A stretch of DNA of 64,000 nucleotides from Caprimulgus europaeus (GCA_907165065.1 OU015528.1:35734515-35798514); one strand, 5' to 3'; shown: positions 49,961 through 62,993, counted from the first letter of the stretch. Program-made: numbers and translations. The notes: a model not told the origin generated them from the sequence alone.

Positions 49961-52900
49961 CTGATGGGGTGGAGCTGAGGGAAGCGTTGCGGCTGTGTGA
50001 CATGGCAGAGGGGGGAGCAAGGGTCCAGAGTCCGTCCAGAAGGCACGGTACAACCCAGTGGGCAAAGCCGAAACGTTTTAGGGCACGCGTGGAGGGAGGC
50101 CTGGCTGCGGGGGAGCTGCTGAGGGTCGCGGCGTTGGAGCTATGCCTCTTCGCAGGAAAGCAAACCCCTTTGCCTCAGGCGGCACTGTCCCTTCAAGCAG
50201 GAACTGTGACCTGCGCTGGAAAAAGTACGGTCATACACAGCAGCGCAGCTTTGTATTAGTCGTCAAGTGTGGGTTTAAGTAATAACTTAGGCAGCCAAAA
50301 AGTAGGAACAGTGGAAACAAAACGTGCTCCAAATGATACCCATAAACCAGCAGTAGGGGTGGTCACTAATTAGCATACCGACAAAATCCCTGCTGTGAGG
50401 TTTTTTTCCATCTCAAAATGCATCCCCTCCCAGCAATTTTAAAGATGTCCATAGTAATATAAAACCGCCTTGAGCAGCTTACACGTTACCATATTTAAAA
50501 TAAAATCTCTGTGCACCTCTGCCCCTTGACATCACTGAAAATCGTTGCAAAATAACTTTTGGAAGTGCTGAGCATCTTCTTTCTACTTGTTTCAAGGGCT
50601 TAAAATACTGTCAGGACATTCAGAAAACGTTTGGCACCTTCAGCGCTGACCTGCTAACGTATGACACAAAAACTTGTCAAAGGATTAATGTTTCCAACCC
50701 TGAAAATAAGCCTCCTAGCTCAATCTATTTTTCATAGAATTATCTGCTGTACCTCAATTATGTAGCAGTGTCGCTAAGAGTCCATTATCTTGGGCTAATG
50801 TTCCATTCACAATCTTTTTGTTCTGTTCCTGGAATAATCTGAGTTTATTAAAAGACTGAGTATTCTCTCCTCAGTACTTTTTTCTTTTTAACACTGCTTT
50901 AGGAAGATAGGTGTATATTCCTGACTGTGGAAGATTGCTACCTCAGGAATGACATAGAAAATGTTGAAGAATACAGGGAACAATTTTGTTTTCATTATTA
51001 GTCATGAAGTTTCTTTGTACAAAGCTTTCTATAATTCAGCAATACTTCTCCCTAGAAGAGGGCCCTGGAATTAGAGAATTCACTCCAACAAGAGTTACAC
51101 AGGCAAGCTTTGCAGTTCAGTACTCATTCATGTCTCACCTTATGGCGAGGTTTAAAATTTTTAAAGCTATTTTCAAGGACACCATATTTTGCACTTTCAC
51201 GCTTTGAGAGCTCCAGAAAAAATGTGAAGTTCTTCAAGTCATGCTAAACACCTCTGGACAGGTCCCAGTTTCGATTAACAAGGAATGCAATACCAATTGT
51301 GGGCATCTGGGAATCAGTTCGCTTAGTGGGTATGCTGAGTGAATCCACACTACACTTTTTGCTTCTCCTAGAGGTCGTTGCTAAACTCCTGTTACTCATT
51401 CCTTAGAGTGCTTTCCTGGCTTGATAGAGTTCTTGTAGTCCTGTCTGTGACAGAAGGGGGAGGCTGGCAGCACACCAAAACAGCAGTAGTTCACTTGTTA
51501 ACCTGGGGGTCGGGAAAAGGAAGTGGAAACTTGTGTGAAAGGGGAGAAAGCTCTGTTCCAGCTTTGTAAGAGCATTTTGATTAGGACATATTTTCACCTC
51601 CTTTAAAATAGCAGGTATTCAGATAACTGAAAGGTGGACCTGATGTTTGAGCTTGTCAGGGAGCAGCAGGAACAGGATTGTTCCCTAAGAGGAAGGTGAG
51701 TTGGGAGCCAAAGTGGCTAGCCAACCTAGCTGGCAGGGCAGGGACCTCATCATCCAGGACCCACTCTCACAGCACCCAGGCAGGACAAACGTGGGGACAG
51801 AGGCCATACTCAGCCAAGAGTCCAGATCATAAGGCAGTATCAGAAGACAGAGGACCCATGTGAAGTCAGGAGCAAAATCCCTCAGTGATAGTTAGGATCA
51901 GGTCCAGCAACCATCAAGGCAGAGCCATAGCTGTGAGCCCAGGCTGAAGTCAATCCTGGAAGTCAGTCCACAAGTTGAGGCCTAGATCAAGAATTGCTAT
52001 GACACAGACACAACTGAACTGGGAAGCAATACTCTTCTAACACAACTCAGGTGAGGACTAAGACCTGGGGCTGAGCTTAAATAGAGCTCCTGAGCATGAG
52101 TAGAAACTACAGGTGAGGCTGCTCAGGATCATTAAGGCTTAGTGCACTGAGAACCCACAAAAATTTCATCTAGTCCCTTTTTTCCTTACAGGATAAAATT
52201 TGCAATAATATATTGTAGCAAGCCTTTCACCTCAGTTACCTGCAGCTGCTCCTTCCTGACCCAACTCTTGCAAAAGAAAGGGTGAAACTGTGAGAAGGGC
52301 TGTGTGCTAGGCAGGAGGCTCAGCCCCAGGCAAGAACAGCTTCCACCTGGAGTGTGGGAGCTTATGGCAGTGCCGCCACCTCATGGTTCCTTCCCAAGTT
52401 CATATGTTCTCTACTGCATGTTCAGAAACAAGATAAAGTACTTCAGAGCTGAAGGTGAACAACTAAAAGGCAGGGTGTTTTGTTTTGTGGTTGTGCGTAT
52501 CTTTGGAGAGTATGATTAGGGCTGGGAGATGTTACAAGGAATACAAACAAGCTCTGTTCAGCAAAGAAGATAAGAAAAATTTGCATTATTCTCAGATAAG
52601 ATATTTGCAGAGTTACTAGAGGATTATTCATTGTAATCGTGTTAGGTGTTATCTTATATCTAGTAGTAATGTATAGCACATGGGGCTTAACTGGTAAAGG
52701 AAAACAGAATGCCTAAAAGCAACAGCAGAGTCTGAAGTAAAGTGAGAATTCTGCAGTCCTGGCAAGGAAGCCTTTTTGTTTTCTCTGAAGAAGATGGTAT
52801 AGCTTCTTGCTACATCTGTAGTCATAGACAGCTCTGAAAATTAGGATAAAGAAAAAAAACTAACCAAACAAAAAAGCAGAAATAAACTAGAGATATTGTA

Positions 52901-54819
52901 TTACAAACATTAATATGAAAGAGAGAACAGTTTTATGTTGCCAGGGAAGCTGTTCTTCCCACATCTCTCAAAGATAACTGAGGCTTTTATTCTCAGCTTG
53001 GGAGGGGCTGGGGGGGAAAGAAAACAAACAAGTTTTTAAAATTAAAATTGGGCTCTTAATTATAATTAACAAAGTTTTGTTATAATTAAAAAGCAGCTGG
53101 AGTTGGGGAGAAGAACAAAAGACTTTTTAGCTAGATTTTCACCAAAAATGGTTTTAGCCTCTTCTTACGGCAAGAAAACGAGTTTCAGAGGTCCTCCGTT
53201 GCCCTCTGCGGGAGTGCCTCAGCACTGCTCGTAGAGCAGTCAGCTCTGCAGCCGCTCTACACTTCTTGCCTCCCTGCGTTGCTCTCTTCTGCTTTGGAGA
53301 AATGATCGGCATTGTGACGTTAGTAAAATTAAACTTCTAATTAAAATTAAACCAGATTATTATTTCATTGTAAGTACATTGTTCATGATAGAAGACGACA
53401 TTTAGTCGTAGCCTTTTTATCATGGAGTTTGGTAATACATGGCTATTTTAGAATAAATACTTTGAAGCTTTAAAACTACTGGCTTTACTAATAATGGTTT
53501 GAGTTTCTGATTTGAAGTCAGCATGTCGTACTAATTAAAACTGAAAACAAGACGACAATATTTCAACTTTGATTCTAAAAGATGTGTTGCAGATATCTGA
53601 AGTATTTCTAATTTACATTACAATACTTCTCACTGTCTTCAATTTGTTCACAGTTACAAATACTATCCTTATGAAATTACTTTTCTCCACAGTAATCCAT
53701 AATTTCCTCTAGTCATTCATAGGACTAACATTAAAAAAAATTAAGCTTATTTTTCCACTGTTAGATCACATTTTAATTTTATAAGATGCTAGAGCTACTC
53801 ATTCTGTCACAGGCATTGGCACTGTGGAATGTCATTACTTATGTTCCTCCTTCCTTTAGATCTAAACTTGTCTCTATGAAATATGTCAGTCCTGCTCTTC
53901 TGCATTATATTTAGTTATTTAGGACATGATGTTATAGGAGTTTTAATTCAACTCAGGCATTTTTAAAGCACCAGCATATTTTTATTCTTTGTATCCCCAG
54001 TGTTCAAGTATTCTTAGCCCTGATCTGCCTAGTCATTTTCAGTATGCTCCTGTCTGACAAGTCCTTTTCAAATATCTGCTGTATCAGCTGCTCTGCTGTC
54101 TTGGGAAAGCTCCTTCTCCCCATATGTCTCTTTTTAACCTCAAACTTTCATGTAGAGAACCTCACATTTCTCATGTACAGTGAACTGAGTTTGATAAGAT
54201 TATATTTAGCTGTGTCAGTAGGATTTTAATCCAATAATCCTGCTGAGAGGGAGTTCTTGGCAGCAAGGAGACCCAATGCACCTGTTTCACCTGACACTTA
54301 GCTTGCATACCTTTGCAGTCAGTTTTCTCAGAACTCTTTGTATTAGTATTTGGTGTTATGAGGAAATGGATAACAAAAATGCATCCGCTTTTGCACTAGA
54401 GAGTAAAGGTCTGTAAAAGATGTAAAACATTCACATGTCTTATAGAACGTCAGCTCTCTTCTGGGTTTGAAATAACCCTTGCCAATAATGAATTTCAGAA
54501 CTCTCCATTATAAGGCTCTCTGCCAATACCAGATGCATCAGTGTGATAGTTTTTAGGGTCCTGGATTTAAGCCCCACATTGGGTGCCACCCCAGGGCGAG
54601 GTTCATCCCCTGCACTCCAGATGTGCAGACCCCTGCCACTTCCCCAAATGTGGGAAACCCAGCTCTGTTCCAGCTAAAACCCAGGACAATCAGGCTTTAG
54701 TGGCACTCTCAGACTAGCTCTTCCCCAGGCTTGAAACATTTGTTTTTGTTTTGGGAAGTTGGCCAGGGGAAGGGAGGAGGGGAGCAAAGAGGGAGAAGGT
54801 GAAAGGTCTCAGGGCATTG
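49961..54819. other. Right flank of the CpG island, little recognised
   Basis: The first 200 bp are still GC-rich and could hold the start of a plus-strand transcript, but no strong plus-strand donor was seen there. After that the sequence is AT-rich with no exon having paired borders and no recognised repeat family. A stretch around 51650-52150 has a different, GC-richer texture with repeated 'agtcagg/aggcag' words and may be an old, unidentified interspersed repeat. Confidence 0.4.
54571..54588 (-). other. Retroviral primer-binding-site-like motif (minus strand)
   Basis: The minus strand reads TGGCACCCAATGTGGGGC, close to the lysine-tRNA primer-binding site used by K-type retroviruses (family knowledge). 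It lies about 250 bp left of LTR pieces that face the plus direction, so its orientation disagrees with them. Probably a remnant of a rearranged or separately inserted element. Confidence 0.4.
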
Positions 54820-55040
54820 TGCACCACTTGTTTTTTCTTGGGTTTTATTTCTCTCTCTTTTTGATATCTTCCTTTTCATTACTATTATTATTATTATTAT
54901 ATTTTATTTTACTTCAATTATTAAACTCAAGTTCTTATCTCAAGCCATAATGGTTTTTTCAGTTCTCCCTATCCCAGCAGGGGAGGAGTGAGTGAGTGGC
55001 TGTGTGGTGCTTAGTTACTGGCTGGGATTAAACCATGACA
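54820..55040 (+). mobile_element. Endogenous retrovirus LTR, 3' part
   Basis: Contains the (ATT)n stretch, 'tattttattttacttcaa', ATTAAA polyadenylation signal, 'cttatctcaagcc', the 'gagtgagtgagtggctgtg' block and a typical 3' end 'gggattaaaccatgaca'. It is the same family as the LTR at 45.4 kb. Its 5' part is not clearly recognisable. No retroviral genes are attached. Confidence 0.82.
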
Positions 55041-55553
55041 GTGGCCAGAACAGTGCTGATAACACACCCATGTTCTAGCTGTTGCTGAGCAATGCTTACA
55101 CAGTGTCAAGGACTTTTCCATTTCTCACGCTGCTCTGCCAGCGAGCAGGCTGGGATCCACAAGAAGCTGAGAGAGGACACAGCTGGGACAGCTGACCCTG
55201 ACTGACCAAAGGGATGTCCCACAGCATGTGATGTCATGCTCAGCATATAAAGCTGGGGGAAGAAGTGGGGACTAGTTATGGCATTTGTCTTCCCAAGTAA
55301 CCATTGCATGTGATGGAGCCCTGCTTTCTGGAGATGGCTGAAAACCTGCCCACTAATGGGGAGCAGTGAATGAATTCCTTATTTTGCTTTGCTTGCACAC
55401 ACAGCTTTTGCTTTACCTGTTAAACTGTCTTCATCTCAACCCACCAATTTTCTCACTTTTACCCTTCTGATTCTCTCACCATCCCACTGGTGGGGAGTGA
55501 CCGAGCAGCTGCATGGTGCTGAGCTGCTGTCTGGGGCTAACCCATTGGCACAA
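55041..55553 (+). mobile_element. Second LTR copy of the same family, 5'-truncated
   Basis: Begins inside the LTR ('cagaacagtgctgataacac') directly after the previous LTR's last base. Then come 'tgaccaaagggatgtccc', a TATA-like 'agcatataaagctggggg', a polyadenylation region (ctgttaaactgtc), 'catctcaacccacc', and the closing 'gctaacccattggcaca'. So two LTR 3' ends of one family lie about 513 bp apart in the same direction without internal genes between them. Confidence 0.82.
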
Positions 55554-58500
55554 TTTCTCCACCACATGTCAGTTTTGCAGGAAGGAGGGAAGACATGCAC
55601 ACATTAAGATCAAGGTGCTCCAGGTTGAACCTTCTTTTGCAGAACTTCTTTCTGGCATGTGCTTCGTGTTTTCCTCCTCAGTGTAGTCTCTTGTACAGAA
55701 TGGAAAAAGACGTACTCAAAGTCATGAGCCTGACTTCCAAAAGGAGATAACCTACTTGTTGAGGAAGGAACAGATCTCCATAGCTGTGAGCCTTCTTTCT
55801 AGTCCCTTGTCAAGCCAGTGAGCAGTATCTGCTGGTTCCTCCATAACAGGCTTTTTATCAAGGCTCTCTTTTCAGTCTCCTTTCATGGTTCTTTTTGTTC
55901 CCTGAGATGATTCTTTCCCCCTTATTTTTTCAATAGTTGTCTACTATATTGGATACAATACCATTCTATGGCCTAAATTTGTACAAAAGCAAGTGCTTTT
56001 AACTCAGAGTGAGTCCAGGCCCTCCCTCCTCTCAGACCCATTATCAGTTGCTGGCTAAGCAAGTCTATTCAGCTAGACCATGACAGCCATGAATATGTCC
56101 CCCTTGTGACTAGCTGTTAAGAAATGCTTCAGTTGAGGCAGCAACTGCAATTGATCCTTAGCAGATTGCAAATTAAACCTTGTGTTTTGCTGTAATTCTC
56201 CCTCCTAACCCTTGATTGCTAGCTTGATTCATACCCTTAATGTATGTATTTTTAATGGCTTTATATTGTATGTCCTTAATGCATAATCCTCAAAGCATAT
56301 TCTATTTCCTGGCCTCATCTTAACCTTAAGCAGGGTTGACCATGTCTCTGTTCCTTTATTTTCTTGGTAGGTAGCTGAGTTCATTTAGCTTGTGGATGCT
56401 TACTCTCTAGCCCATCATTACTGATAGCAGAACTTACATGTTCACTGTTCAGGGTGGTTATCTAGTCAGTGCTTGGAGGATTTTTTCAAGAAAAGTCTAC
56501 TGTCACATTTGATTTTCCTCTCTCAGACAAGCATTCATTAATTCAGTGCAAAGCACGGGCATCTCTCAGAGTCTTGTTAAGATTTCCATTTAGTAGTAGG
56601 GCAATTGAATCAAGACTCCATCCACCTTTGCAAATGTGTGTTGTGATTATGTGGTCTCCAGCCTGTCAGAAGCTTATGAAACATTTTCTAATCAGGGAAA
56701 GGCAACTCAGGCAATTTTCTCTATTTTAGCTCTTGTACCACACAGCTCCTGTGTTATCTGACACTTTATTTCCATGGTAAGAAAGCCTGATACATAGAAA
56801 ACTATGTAAAAGCAACTCATCCCATGTGTTTTTAGGTCCTTTCCATGTTATGCAATGCTGTTTTTCATTCTTCACCATGTTTTTTGTTACTTTCTTAATA
56901 TGTTTAAGGCCAGTATCTCATGTCTGGACCTTGACAGGCTGATCTTGATAAGCTGAGAGCTATGCCCTTCATTTTGGCATATGTTTAATGGCTATAAACA
57001 TCACAGATGAAATATGATGTGTATACTCATCATTGCCCCAGCTACAGCAAACTTGTCTGCTCTGCTGCAACCTTGCAGTCTACAAATCTAGTTGGAAGTT
57101 GTCTAGATGGTTCTGCATTTCTGTCTCATGAAATATCTAAACTGTCTTTTCCTTTTAGGTTTTATCTGTATGAGTACAGTTGTCATGAAACTTGCCCATG
57201 AGCCACAGCCCAGGAGTCCTTAGCCCTTTATTTATTTGCAGAAGAGAATATACATCATCAAGGACAAGGGAAATTCTAGAGGCTTGCAAAATGGAAGACA
57301 CAGTGGCCATCTTTAAAAGGATGGAAGGGGAGAAGACAACAATCAAGGGGATTACACTTAGCCCATTTTCCCTTCCTGAGGAATAGACAACGATAAATTA
57401 CCTGTGTGTGAGCACTAGAAGATAACAAAGTAATGAGCAACAGCTGGCATTAATAAATCGGAACAAATAATGTCAAATTACTTTAATTTCCTGTACCTGA
57501 GAAACTTTCCAAATAGGAGGAGGTCAATGTGATATGTCTAAATTTAATAAGACCTTAATAAGTATGAAGATGCAGTTTAAATACAACATCTGTAAGGTAG
57601 GGATTAATCTACCCTCAATTCTCTGGTTTGAAAAACAGAAAGCTTGTCAGTGGTTTTTAGAAAAGGGTTAACGGTAACATGATAGTATCCTTAATTCTAT
57701 GTTCTCTAGTAGTTATGCTGGCTTTAATTTTCCTCTGTCGTTAATTTACTGCCGGTTAGCACGAGCTTCTGATCACTGATTTAGGTATTGGGTAAAAAAA
57801 AATAGATAACATAATTAAACAATTTTAAGAAACCTCTTTCCTTCCCAAGGCTCCACTGCAGGCAAACATCTCTCCTGCCCCATCTCTCCTGCCCCCGGCC
57901 CGCTGCAGTCACACTCAGCCAACCCAGGAGGAGGTGGTGGTTGGTGCATGACAGTGGCTCTCTGCTGCTCTTCCCTTCTCCTTCCCCTTCCTTCTCTTTC
58001 CCCTTCCCCTTAGGCCTCCCTGGGGCTGCATGTCCCTGGCAGCATCTTTCACCACATCCCTTGTATCTGCTAAAAGCAGTTATCAGCCTACTGATGATGG
58101 GGTAGAGACTGCCTCTTACTAAATCTTTCTGCAACAAATGGCTCCATGTGGTCCAAATAAAAATCAAGGCAAAATACTCCCAGGTACTCTGCCACTGTTA
58201 GAACACTCACTTGTAAAAAATAACGTAATCCAGTGGTAGCAAAGTTTGGCTTTGTCCCCAGAAGTCTAAGTTTTTTCTTGAAAATGGGAGAAAGTTCTTC
58301 TTGTGTGACCTGCTTTCTTCTGTCTCTGCAAATCACGTGCTACAGAAAACATTAGTTGTGATACCACTCTGTGAGGGTGGTGACTGGTTGCAAGAATGCC
58401 TTGCCTTTTTAAGGGGTCTTAATCTAAAGCACCAGAGGCACAAAGCTTGTACGTTCTGTTGCTTTACTTGTGGAGACATTAGGTGAAAGACAGTCTCGGG

Positions 58501-59682
58501 AATCAGTTTGCCTTTAGTACTAAAGTGTAATTTTTTTCTTGTTAAGTTGGCATCTTAATGCCATGATGTCTAGATTTAAACAAAACTTCTTGGAAGTCAT
58601 TTCTTCAATGTCAGGACTGTCTCAGCTTACTCAGGAGTTTTCAAGATGTCACTGAAGATTTGTCTACATCAGTGAAGAGGTGCTTTAGCTCTGGGCCCTC
58701 TCTCTGTGTGTTGAATTATGGAGCAAAATGTCTCTCTGATAAATTTCTGCATTTGTTTCAGCACTTTCCAGCCTGTAGTTTTTGAGAGCTGTAGGGATGC
58801 AATGCAATAGTCTTCTTTCTATTTTAAGTCTGGAACATGATATAGCTTACCCAGATCCAAGGGCCAGGGGCTGAGGCATAACAAAAGGATGTTTTCAAAA
58901 CTTTCCATCCCTAAGTGCTAAAATAGGAGCCCTGACAAACTTCTGATTACATTCACTATGGCCAGGATTTTACCCTTATCTGGATGATACCATATTTTGC
59001 CTATATACTCTTTTTTACCCCTTGTACTTTTCCCATGGAAAAAGGTAATTATTAGGGTACTACTTTTTGGGAAGAATGTAATGACAAATTTTGCTGTGTG
59101 GATGGACAGAAAGAACCTTAAAACACTTGTGAGCACTCAGAAGATCTAGTTTGATTACTGTTTTCCAGTTCTAATACATCAGCACACTGTTATATTAAAC
59201 TAATGTTTGTATCTTTTTCTAATTTAGCTTTTCACTGAGCATTTTCTAAACCATGAACAGTGTCTGTTCATAGGAGATAGACCTGACCCTGCACTCCAAG
59301 TCTGAGTAACACAGTATTTTGGTACAGTGTGAGCCTTGTCTGAATTACTACAATTTGGACACATCTCTACTGTGAGAAAAGAAAAACAGCTTTGAAACAT
59401 ATGAAAAAAACCCAACACAAAACCAAACAGTTTTGAAACACATGTTTCATATGTCCTAAAATGTGGGCTGGTGGCCTTTCAAAATAATATGCACTGTATT
59501 CCACTGAAGAGTGCATTCACATGTTAAAAGCAATATTGAAATATAAAAATATCCTCACAATACCTATATGAGGTAAGTAAAGTGTCCTCTGTTTTCATAG
59601 ATGGAAATATTGAAGTAGAAAGTCAAAGAAAGTTACTGGGGATAAGCATGCCAGGATTTATGACTTTGTTTCTCAAACATAG
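55554..59682. other. Intergenic or intronic DNA, few features
   Basis: AT-rich sequence with scattered short open frames. A plus-strand acceptor-like site near 57240 (TTTATTTATTTGCAG) leads into an open frame containing EILEACKMEDTVAIFKRMEG, but no donor follows before its stop at 57386. The polypyrimidine tract is listed separately. Confidence 0.4.
57962..58016. repeat. Polypyrimidine (CT-rich) tract
   Basis: About 50 bases of almost pure C/T on the plus strand, mostly CCTT and CTTCC units. Mirror-like symmetry of such tracts can favour triplex (H-DNA) structure; that is general knowledge and not shown here. Confidence 0.85.
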
Positions 59683-59753
59683 GAAAACTTTTCCCTGAAA
59701 AGACTAGTATGTCTGTGAGTGATGCACTGAAGGATCTTCAGCAAAAGGCTGAG
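59683..59753 (+). CDS. Coding-exon candidate of a plus-strand gene
   Basis: Plus-strand segment of 71 nt with acceptor TTTGTTTCTCAAACATAG and consensus donor GAG|GTAAGC. One frame is open: after two nucleotides completing a codon it reads KLFPEKTSMSVSDALKDLQQ followed by KAE, ending in phase 0. The peptide is hydrophilic with a heptad-like, probably helical second half, and codon use looks coding. The internal ATG (MSVSDALKDL, A at -3) could be the start of translation. The gene is not recognised, and its other exons are uncertain. It points to a second gene on the plus strand right of the CpG island. Confidence 0.45.
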
Positions 59754-60137
59754 GTAAGCTCTCTTCTCCGGGAGCTTAAAACCTTTATTACAAATGTTCT
59801 TACTACACTTTCACTATAGTTCATTGCCGCCTGTGTGCTGAAGGATCCTCTTGCTATTGTCAAGCTCAAATGTAATGAATGGACTGCAGGACCAGTGTAT
59901 AAAGCTTGCAGATGGCTCCTATAAACACTCTCACTTATCCTCTGTTCCTGACAATGCCTAAATCACTAGCTCCATCTGCCTGCTATTTCTTTCAGCATCT
60001 TGGGCATTATAACTCATTAGGAAGTGGCAGGGAAACTCATCCCAAACCACAAGGGTTTTTGCCAGGAAGCACAAAACACTGAACTTAACCCTCAGAAAAA
60101 ATTATGTCTCAGCAGTTTGTTGATCACTCCATTGCAG
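59754..60137. other. Likely intron after the plus-strand exon candidate
   Basis: Contains a second acceptor-like site at 59995 (CTGCTATTTCTTTCAG) opening a phase-0 frame beginning HLGHYNSLGSGRETHPKPQG that stops at a TGA after 29 codons. It is an alternative terminal exon to the candidate at 60138. Confidence 0.3.
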
Positions 60138-60172
60138 GAAGAAATGCCTGCTTTATTTTGCACTCTTATCAG
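60138..60172 (+). CDS. Weak coding-exon candidate, plus strand
   Basis: Acceptor CTCCATTGCAG, 35 nt, donor ATCAG|GTGCGG. In the phase supplied by the exon at 59753 it reads EEMPALFCTLI and leaves two nucleotides. Joined, the two give ...QQKAE-EEMPALF. The donor is off-consensus, so this is a suggestion only. Confidence 0.2.
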
Positions 60173-62993
60173 GTGCGGAGAACAGGCTATTTGAAAGCCT
60201 GGGGTATCAGGCAGTAATCCTCATTCCCTATTTTTCTGTGCTTTACAATGTGAGGGAGTGATGACAAGCTCCTATCCTGACAGATTTCACCATCATTCTG
60301 TTTGGCCTGGAGTCACTTGCAGTCACCCCTGTGCTTGCCTGCTTACTATAAATAGCATACTGTCACAGAAAAAGAATTCGCAGCTTCTTACTCTGTTGCT
60401 GGTAACAGGAAGCTGTTTTAATGCTGTTAAGCATTTTGGGCTTCGGTTTGGATTTTTACAATCACGTCTAGAATAAATGACATTAAATGCAGATTGGTTG
60501 TGCCACGTCAAGTTTTGTTCAAGGAAATTTTTATGTAAAGGGGTGGTGCAAGACACCAGGTGAAAGAACTACCTAAAATTGTCTCAGTTGCACAGAGGGA
60601 GCAATATGGGATTATGCAGTCCGAGGGAGAAAGGCTATAGGAAAAAATAGGGTGAACAGAAACCTTTAGGGTTTGGGAGGAAAAGAGCTTGAGGGTGAGG
60701 GCAAGTCATCTATAGATGGATCAAGGCAAAGCAGAATGGCCATGAGAGACAGTGGCTCTAATTTGCTGTTTTGGTAAGGGTAGGCTGAGGTGAGACTTCT
60801 TGTCTCTACTGATGGGTGGGATTTTTTTCCTAATTAAAAAGTTTTACAGTTTTTTAATGATGGTGACCTTTTGAACATTATTTGGAAGCTGAATGAACGT
60901 TCCCAGTGTCTGATTGTTATTACTAGCATATTTTACCTTTGAAAATATCCCTGTTTTCATCTCTGAAGGCACCTATTGTTTACTTAGTGTTGTTCACTTT
61001 TTGCTTATCCCCAGGGCAGGTACATCCTCTGGCTGTGTCAGGCAGAGTCCTGATCCGAAAGAGTAATCACGCTGACTGAAGACTGCATCTTGCCACGCAC
61101 ACGCGATGAAACCAGTCAGCACAGGCACCTTTCTCGTGGTCACTTCCTGGCTGTTGCTGCATTTCTCAAACACTGATGTTCTTCTAACGCCAGTTTTGGA
61201 GTATGTGTGGCCCTGTGTGCATAAACCTGAGTGATGCTGAGATTCCTAAGTGTCTCAATGAGCAAGTTGTGGCCTGGTTGGATTTTCACCTTCTTATAGG
61301 AAAGATTTTGGATTGTTAAACAAGGGTCCTTTTACATGATTTTGTACTATTATTCTAGGTATAAAATGCACAGAATACAGAATGAAACTTACTATTTTGT
61401 TTTATGTACTTGAAGAGATAAATAAGGTATGAGATCAAAGATATTTTTGCTACCTTCCTAGATTTTTATGTGCTCCTTTTTGTTTTACTGTTTCATAACA
61501 CAGACAGCTACATATTAGGGCATAAATCATGATGTTTCTTTTGATGGTGTTACTGCATACACCCAAAGCAGAATAACAGTCAAAATATAGCTCACTTTGC
61601 TTTTGGTTTCCTTGCTTTACACATGGTAGAATGAATAAAATTATTTTTTTAAAAACCTATGACTTAAAGAGTTATAGAAGAATTGGACTCTTGGATAGTA
61701 TGTCATTATAAATAGTGTTTGGAAACTGGGAGTGTAAATAGATACATGTTGGATTCTGGGTTACATTTTGGGCCTTAGTGAAACTGAGGGCGAATGGGGG
61801 AAAAAACTTCTTCATTTTCCTGGCTTCCTGCTGGTTTTTGTTATGCTGCATTGTGGCACAAAGGCTGGGGTTAGTTGAAGGAGAAAATACCAACAGGATT
61901 TACATGAGTAAGAGGGTAGATACAGTTGCAAGACATCTGTGATACAGCCAAGCTCCAAGTGACCCCAGCAGGCCGTCCAAGAATCCATTCCTGATGTATT
62001 CACTCTTGGGCTTGCTGTAGGAGTCAGAATGGTGCTACTGGAGGAGTCTAAGGGGGCCGTAACAATTGTCCTGGCTCCTACCAGTGCATCCATCAAACCC
62101 CTGGCAGCTGGAGCCAGGATGCATGAACAAGCTTGCAGGCACGTGTGTGTGCTGGCATGTAAGAACCTGTGTCCTGTGTTTAAAGTGGGAGGTAAACACC
62201 ATGTGATAGGGACAGCAAGTATGCTGGCCTTCTGTTTTCTTTAATAAAGGTATGGAATTTACACAGACAGGGTGGGGTCACTGTAATGTGTTCTTTCTTC
62301 AGATAAACTGAACGCTTTAAATATATAACGGGCACATGCTCTCTAGTGGGCCTTGGAGAAAGCTGGCTGTGAAAAGAGTCCCCAAGAGCTGGATTCTGGG
62401 GGAGATGACTTGTTCCCCAAAAACAGTCAGACCAGAATAGTCCTCCACAGAATTATTTTGCTGCAATGACAGGTAGTGCATGGCTCAGTGCTGCATTCGC
62501 TGTGCGCTTGAAGAAGAAACGGTGAGCAAACCTTGCAGCAGGTAATGTAGAGGCTTTTCTTTGTTTTCATGCTTAGGTGGCCTCTAAAGTATGAAAAAGT
62601 GTCTGCTGTGACGGGTTTGCTTAAGCAGCTCAGTCCACCTGCAATATTGACAAGGATTTGAAGAGCTGACTCAAGTCGTTTCTGTTCCCAGACAAAGGCA
62701 AGGGTGGGATTGTTGGTCCTGCTTCCCAGGAGTAACCTAGTGGGAAATTACAAAGTGACAAGTAAAGAGCTGTACTGGATTGGAGTGCTACTATTGGGTT
62801 GATTTGCTCGGGCCCCCCCTCCCCCACAAGCTTCTAATTACTATGAGGCTGTTGGTTCCATTGTGAAATAGCAGTGGGTGTTAAAGAATAGAGTGAACAA
62901 GTGAACATCTGAGATAACAGCATGTATCCACACGCAAAATGACTTAGCCAAATCATTGTGCACACAGGATAATTAAAACATCAGCTTACTTAA
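60173..62993. other. No gene recognised
   Basis: AT-rich DNA with short open frames on both strands (for example around 61812-62244) that show no motif and no paired splice borders. Nothing else recognised. Confidence 0.4.

Noticed and set aside
48989-50065. 358-codon minus-strand open frame across the CpG island, and overlapping shorter frames on both strands
   Set aside because: GC-rich sequence rarely contains stop codons; the products are low-complexity Pro/Arg/Gly/Ala strings, and minus-strand splice donors lie inside the frame.
45420-55553. Intact endogenous retrovirus between the LTRs at 45.4 and 55 kb
   Set aside because: The 9-kb interval is intron plus the CpG island, with no gag, pol or env similarity; the LTRs are separate solo pieces.
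57192-57386. Plus-strand frame after a good acceptor (EILEACKMEDTVAIFKRMEG)
   Set aside because: No donor before the stop and no partner exons; might be a terminal exon of an RNA, but unsupported.
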